Positions 60,901 to 64,000 of a stretch of 64,000 bases of DNA are shown piece by piece (position 1 is the stretch's first letter; each line of letters starts with the position of its first letter). Below the pieces are notes generated by a model, which was not told the origin of the DNA, searched no databases, and was given only the letters and a program-made list of their open reading frames with translations. The translations under genes were made by a program, and so were the position numbers. This stretch comes from Caldilineaceae bacterium. Its GTDB lineage: Bacteria; Chloroflexota; Anaerolineae; Caldilineales; Caldilineaceae. The DNA is taken from assembly GCA_020634755.1 (NCBI GenBank), contig JACKBC010000012.1, positions 83,935 to 147,934 of the forward strand. The letters are read 5' to 3'.

Positions 60901-60957
60901 CGAATTGCTGCTCTGCCCGCCAACATTGCAGACCTGAGCAAGCTACAAGGATTTTAA
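57931..60957 (+). CDS. glyQS: Glycyl-tRNA synthetase, fused alpha and beta chains
   Basis: This 1008-aa enzyme charges tRNA-Gly. Residues ~1-290 are the alpha chain (class II catalytic core): [52 protein letters not shown] and [12 protein letters not shown]. A ~30-residue linker follows, then the beta chain from about residue 325 beginning [15 protein letters not shown]. This holds the HD-like and anticodon-binding regions ([41 protein letters not shown]). Start: GTG at 57931 after GAGGAATT. Most bacteria make the chains separately. It ends at a perfect hairpin. Confidence 0.95.
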   Translation: [1008 protein letters not shown]

Positions 60958-60965
60958 GTATTCAA

Positions 60966-61016
60966 CGCCAAATGCAAAGAGCGGCATCCTCAGGATGCCG
61001 CTCTTTGCATTTGGCG
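60966..61016 (+). terminator. Terminator hairpin after glyQS (24-bp perfect stem)
   Basis: CGCCAAATGCAAAGAGCGGC...ATCC, loop TCA, then the exact reverse complement, followed by ATTTTACTTTATT. It starts 9 bp after the glyQS stop. It also lies immediately past the stop of the convergent 34-aa gene, so it can serve both strands. Confidence 0.8.
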
Positions 61017-61019
61017 ATT

Positions 61020-61124
61020 TTACTTTATTGTGTTCATTAGCGGCCAGATTCTCAAGGCCAACCAACTCAAAATCGCAATCACTTGAATCATAAAAGTAAG
61101 GGCCAATACAGCACTTTTACTCAT
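61020..61124 (-). CDS. Predicted 34-residue single-pass membrane peptide
   Basis: This short frame on the minus strand reads MSKSAVLALTFMIQVIAILS, then WLALRIWPLMNTIK. GGAG lies seven bases before the ATG (61124). Residues 4-26 form one hydrophobic helix flanked by polar ends, so it looks like a small membrane protein, perhaps a subunit or regulator of a larger complex. The length and N-terminal pattern vaguely recall MetS-type small transporter subunits, but no transporter gene is adjacent. It stops at the shared terminator hairpin. No name can be given. Confidence 0.5.
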   Translation of the reverse strand: MSKSAVLALTFMIQVIAILSWLALRIWPLMNTIK

Positions 61125-61280
61125 ATTTATCTCCAACTGATGATGCTATGTGGTCATAACATAGCCTGAACTGATTCTATCCGAAGGGCGTCAAGCTTGC
61201 TCGGCGACTGCCCACCTAACGAAAAACGATTTTTTGCGTAAGTGTATGGTCCGAATTTGAACCAGAAACAAACAAAATCG

Positions 61281-61312
61281 TAAATAAAAAGACCCATCAC
61301 CATTGATGAGCC
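61281..61312 (-). terminator. Rho-independent terminator on the minus strand
   Basis: On the minus strand GGCTCATCA-ATGG-TGATGGGTC (9-bp stem with G-U pairs) is followed by TTTTTATTT. It ends either the mRNA of the 61498 gene or a small RNA from the 61313-61497 interval. Confidence 0.65.
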
Positions 61313-61497
61313 TTTCTAACAATGTCCCGTAGGACACAAGTATTAACATTTCGGAGGAACCTACTTTATTTATCGGGTTAAATGGTCGTTATCCTTCGCT
61401 CGGCCTAATAGTCGGTCCTCTGCCGTAGTGTGGTTACGAGCCCCCGCTCTCTCTTTTGCGCGGCCGTCAATTGATAGAATATGCTCAGCATGATCCC
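61313..61497 (-). other. Unassigned transcribed-looking interval, possible small RNA or 3' UTR
   Basis: The 185-nt stretch between the 61498 gene stop and the terminator has no ORF but several short complementary segments (TGTCC-CGTA-GGACA at 61324-61337, AACC/GGTT, GGCCGA/TCGGCC-like). It could be the 3' UTR of the upstream gene or an independent small RNA. It does not match tmRNA, RNase P, SRP, 6S or known riboswitch signatures that I can recognise. Confidence 0.3.
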
Positions 61498-63141
61498 TTA
61501 CGGCAACGCCAGCAGCACTTCGGAATTGGCCGGAGCCTGGGTGAGAAAGCCGCCGCTAATGCGCACGTGATATGCTACATTACTGTTGGCGTTGTTGTCG
61601 ATCACCAGCGTATAAGGCCCTTTGCCCGATGCATCAAAGGTGGCGCGCAGCTTACCTGGATCAGCGTCGTACGGAACGGGGGCGCCGGTGGCAATATTTA
61701 CATCCACAGGACGCGCCCCGCTGATCACCCGCCGCAGACCATCCTCATCCAGCACCCAAAAATTGGGCGGATTCACCGATAGTTCGGCTGCGGTCAGCGC
61801 ATAGGCCAGCGTAACTTGCACGCGACCATTGGCAATGGTGGGCTCCAGCCCGTAATAGTGGTGCTGATATGGCAAGCTGAACTGATTTTCCAGCTCAATG
61901 GTGCGCTGATTGGTGGGTCCACTGGCCGCGGCGCTGGTGCGGATCACGCTGCCGTCCGTTGTGGACGACGCGTTCTCTGCCACCGTTGCCGCGCTGTTGA
62001 GCGCTGAGGGTTCGACGACGGATGGTCCAACCATTGATGGTTCATCCTCGCCGGTTTCTGCCGGTGTTGTTGTTCCATTGCCTTGGGCATTTTGGATGGC
62101 CGCATATTCAATCTGTGCCGCCTGCGCTTCGTTGGTCTGTCCATATTGGTCTACCAGCACGGCTTGCGATGCCGTCATCTGATAATTAACGGGCAGGGCC
62201 GCTCGATTGGAAATCACCACCGTGTAAGGGCCGCGCCCGCCCGCTTGAAAACCGGCCAACAGTTCGTTGGGCTTATCGGGATAAGGGGACGGAAAGCCAA
62301 CCGCAATATTGACGTTCTCGGGCCGGTCGCCGTGAACCAGACGCCGAAAGCCATCTTCGTTCAGCACGTAAAAGTTGACGTTGTAATCGAGCGCGGGTTC
62401 ATTGAGCGGTCCATATTGCATATCGAGCGCAACAATGCTATTGGCAGCGTCGGGCACAATGCTTAGGTAATGTTGATCCAGCCCGGCATCCAGAGAGCTG
62501 GTGACGCGCAGCGCCCGCACCGCGGGATAGGGAAGCGCCGCGGCGGCTGGTGCGGATGCCGCCGTCTCTGTAGTCGGTGCCGTGGAAACAAAGGCCTTTT
62601 CCGGTGCAGCAACCGGCATGCCGGCGTTGGTGGCCTGCCCAATCTCGTCAATCAGCGTGCCGCCTTCCACCACCAGCGTATAGTTTACAATTTGGGCCGC
62701 ATTGTTGTAGACAATTACTGTGTACTCGCCGCGCCCGGAATCTTGGAAAGAGGCTTGCAGCTTGTTGCCCACGCGGTCATAAGGCACGCTGCCGCCGCTG
62801 GCAATGCTGGCCTGCTCAATATTGGCCCCGGCAAGATAGCGACGCAGGCCATCTTCCGTTAAAACCGCAAAGTTAATCAAACCGCTCAGCGCGCGCTCGG
62901 AGCGTGGTTCATAGGCCAGCGTCACTACTACTTCGCTGTCGCGAATGGTGGGCGCCAGGCCAAAATAGTGTTTAGCCGACGGCTGAAGTAATATTCCCTC
63001 AAGCGCATTGGTGCGCAGCGCCGTGGCCTGTGCGTGAACAGCATATTGATGACCGCCCAGCGCCATGGCTGTGAAACCGCAGATACCAAAGGCAATAAAG
63101 AGAACAACTTTTTTCCAAAATACCGGCATTTGTCTTATCAT
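61498..63141 (-). CDS. Secreted protein with three ~115-residue beta repeats
   Basis: This is a 547-aa protein with a signal peptide (about residues 1-38, hydrophobic core VVLFIAFGICGFTAMALGG). Three repeats start near residues 45, 205 and 410. Each contains a variant of NFxVLxEDGxRR...G..P.xVNIAxG.P.PY, followed by L.A.F...G.GPYTVVI.N and a closing strand. The pattern looks like repeated beta-sandwich domains. Two Ala/Thr/Ser-rich linkers separate them. No known family is recognised. It is probably a surface or matrix protein. It is divergent from the BTAD regulator at 63309, with 167 bp between them. Confidence 0.7.
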   Translation of the reverse strand: MIRQMPVFWKKVVLFIAFGICGFTAMALGGHQYAVHAQATALRTNALEGILLQPSAKHYFGLAPTIRDSEVVVTLAYEPRSERALSGLINFAVLTEDGLRRYLAGANIEQASIASGGSVPYDRVGNKLQASFQDSGRGEYTVIVYNNAAQIVNYTLVVEGGTLIDEIGQATNAGMPVAAPEKAFVSTAPTTETAASAPAAAALPYPAVRALRVTSSLDAGLDQHYLSIVPDAANSIVALDMQYGPLNEPALDYNVNFYVLNEDGFRRLVHGDRPENVNIAVGFPSPYPDKPNELLAGFQAGGRGPYTVVISNRAALPVNYQMTASQAVLVDQYGQTNEAQAAQIEYAAIQNAQGNGTTTPAETGEDEPSMVGPSVVEPSALNSAATVAENASSTTDGSVIRTSAAASGPTNQRTIELENQFSLPYQHHYYGLEPTIANGRVQVTLAYALTAAELSVNPPNFWVLDEDGLRRVISGARPVDVNIATGAPVPYDADPGKLRATFDASGKGPYTLVIDNNANSNVAYHVRISGGFLTQAPANSEVLLALP

Positions 63142-63308
63142 AGTCTCTCCAAAGTGATTGGATTTATGCTAATTATTTCATATTACTCTAACAAACAGCC
63201 TCAATAAATCAATAGGACAAAAGTCATGTTTGGCGGAGCAAAAATTGCATCACGCGATGTCCTATAGATCCATACGCGAGACCATTATCATATCCATTTT
63301 AGCGCGCC

Positions 63309-64000
63309 ATGTCCAACAGATTAACAGACCGCAAAATTCAGATTAGCACCTTTGGCGCGCTCCAAGTTGTGCGGGCGGGAAAAAGGGTGGAAGAGAGCGA
63401 TTGGCATACCCGGCAGGCGCGTCAACTCCTCAAGATCCTGATCACCGAGCGACCGCGTCCGGTCTCCACCGACCGCCTCATCGAAATTCTCTGGCCAGAG
63501 AGCGCCATGAGTGCGGCTTCCACCACATTGCGCAGCGCCATCAATGCCCTGCGCAATGTGTTAGAGCCCGACCGCCCCAATCGCGCCCCCTCCCGCTACA
63601 TCATTACGCAGACGCCGGGCTACGCTTTCGCCCTCCATGAAGACATCTGGCTGGATGTAGAGGCGTTTGAAGCCGCGTTGGATGCCGCTCCATCTGCCAC
63701 CTCCTCGAATGCCCAAGATCATCTGGAAGAGGCTATTGCCCTATATCAGGATGATTATCTGGCCGGTGATCCCTATGCGGACTGGGCGCAGGCAGAGCGC
63801 GAACGCTTGCGCGAACGCTATTTTGCCGCCCTGTTGCAGCTGGCGGCGTTGCAGGCGGGGGACGGCCAATTTGCCGCCGCCATTGCCCATTGCCGCCGCA
63901 TTCTGGCGCGTGACGAGGTGCGCGAAAATGCCTATCAGGCGCTCATGCGCTATCAGGCTGAATCGGGCGACAGCGCCGGCGCGCTGCTCACCTATGAGCG
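63309..64000 (+). CDS. BTAD-domain SARP-type transcriptional regulator, partial
   Basis: The frame from the ATG at 63309 runs past the window end, so 230 N-terminal residues are seen. Residues ~8-100 form a winged helix (QISTFGALQVVRAGKRV, RQLLKILITERPRPVSTDRLIEILWPE, LRSAINALRNVLEP). The BTAD domain begins near 115 (LDVEAFEAALDAA...YQDDYLAGDPYADWAQAERERL). It is the same class as the 53065 regulator but from a distinct subgroup with an R..RQLLK winged helix. It is divergent from the secreted repeat protein and may regulate it, which is inference. Confidence 0.85.
   Translation, partial: MSNRLTDRKIQISTFGALQVVRAGKRVEESDWHTRQARQLLKILITERPRPVSTDRLIEILWPESAMSAASTTLRSAINALRNVLEPDRPNRAPSRYIITQTPGYAFALHEDIWLDVEAFEAALDAAPSATSSNAQDHLEEAIALYQDDYLAGDPYADWAQAERERLRERYFAALLQLAALQAGDGQFAAAIAHCRRILARDEVRENAYQALMRYQAESGDSAGALLTYE

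Noticed and set aside
61240..61262. T-arm-like GGTTCAAATTCGGACC on the minus strand as a tRNA or tmRNA end
   Set aside because: No matching acceptor arm, D-arm or anticodon arm is found upstream at the right distances, and a terminator lies in between.

Overview
The window (64 kb, moderately high GC) looks like a chromosomal segment of a Chloroflexota bacterium, probably of the Anaerolineae/Caldilineae type. This is inference from gene content: an AfsR/SARP-type BTAD regulator with NB-ARC and TPR regions, a cytochrome b fused to a c-type heme domain beside a Rieske protein and a caa3-type oxidase, menaquinone biosynthesis (MenA), fused GlyQS, LVIVD beta-propeller lipoproteins, and many intergenic palindromic repeats. 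No rRNA, tRNA, transposase, prophage or CRISPR array was recognised.

Layout. 1-7 kb (minus): a partial stress-type membrane protein, an ICMT-like methyltransferase, glucose dehydrogenase, a VIT/CCC1 transporter, FtsH and an AI-2E family permease. 7-11 kb (minus): oligopeptide-type ABC importer parts (DppC, DppB, family-5 binding protein) without ATPases. 11-19 kb (plus): a double-domain M16 peptidase, then a sugar ABC importer (Tat lipoprotein binding protein and two permeases) that encloses a DsbA-like thioredoxin-fold gene whose first active-site cysteine codon is an in-frame TGA. This is a strong selenoprotein candidate. 19-24 kb (minus): a YbhFGSR-like ABC-2 exporter with two separate ATPases and a membrane-fusion protein. 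24.15-24.88 kb: five exact-length 146-bp tandem repeats with RNA-like stems. 25-35.6 kb (minus): S41 peptidase homologue lacking the usual lysine, GH15 glucoamylase, Dps, MscS, a UspA-like protein, HAD hydrolase, 6-phosphogluconate dehydrogenase, HdeD-like protein, HEAT protein and CBM48 protein. 36-43.5 kb (plus): Zwf, CoxB, CoxA, MenA, Rieske and cytochrome b-c, which together make a respiratory module. 43.7-49.4 kb: two PRC-barrel paralogues, a two-component system and a truncated hybrid kinase pseudogene. 49.6-53 kb (minus): a degenerate peptidase-MA-like membrane protein and an LVIVD lipoprotein. 53-61 kb (plus): BTAD/NB-ARC regulator, site-2 protease and GlyQS. 61-64 kb: a 34-aa membrane peptide, a three-repeat secreted protein and a second, partial BTAD regulator.

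The genes suggest an aerobic heterotroph. Glucoamylase and the CBM48 protein point to alpha-glucans, and glucose dehydrogenase, Zwf and Gnd to oxidative glucose metabolism. Menaquinol would be oxidised by the Rieske/cytochrome b-c complex and electrons passed to the caa3 oxidase. Dps, Usp, HdeD, MscS and FtsH form a stress-related background.

Intergenic DNA is rich in small non-coding repeats: an 84-bp long-hairpin family (7 copies), elements built on paired GTGCGWCGCAC palindromes always 50-52 bp apart, a ~75-bp TTACGCA-ended family (4 copies), a 73-bp family (2 copies), a 178-bp tandem pair and the 146-bp array. All coordinates were read by eye, and homology calls are from motif recognition, not searches.
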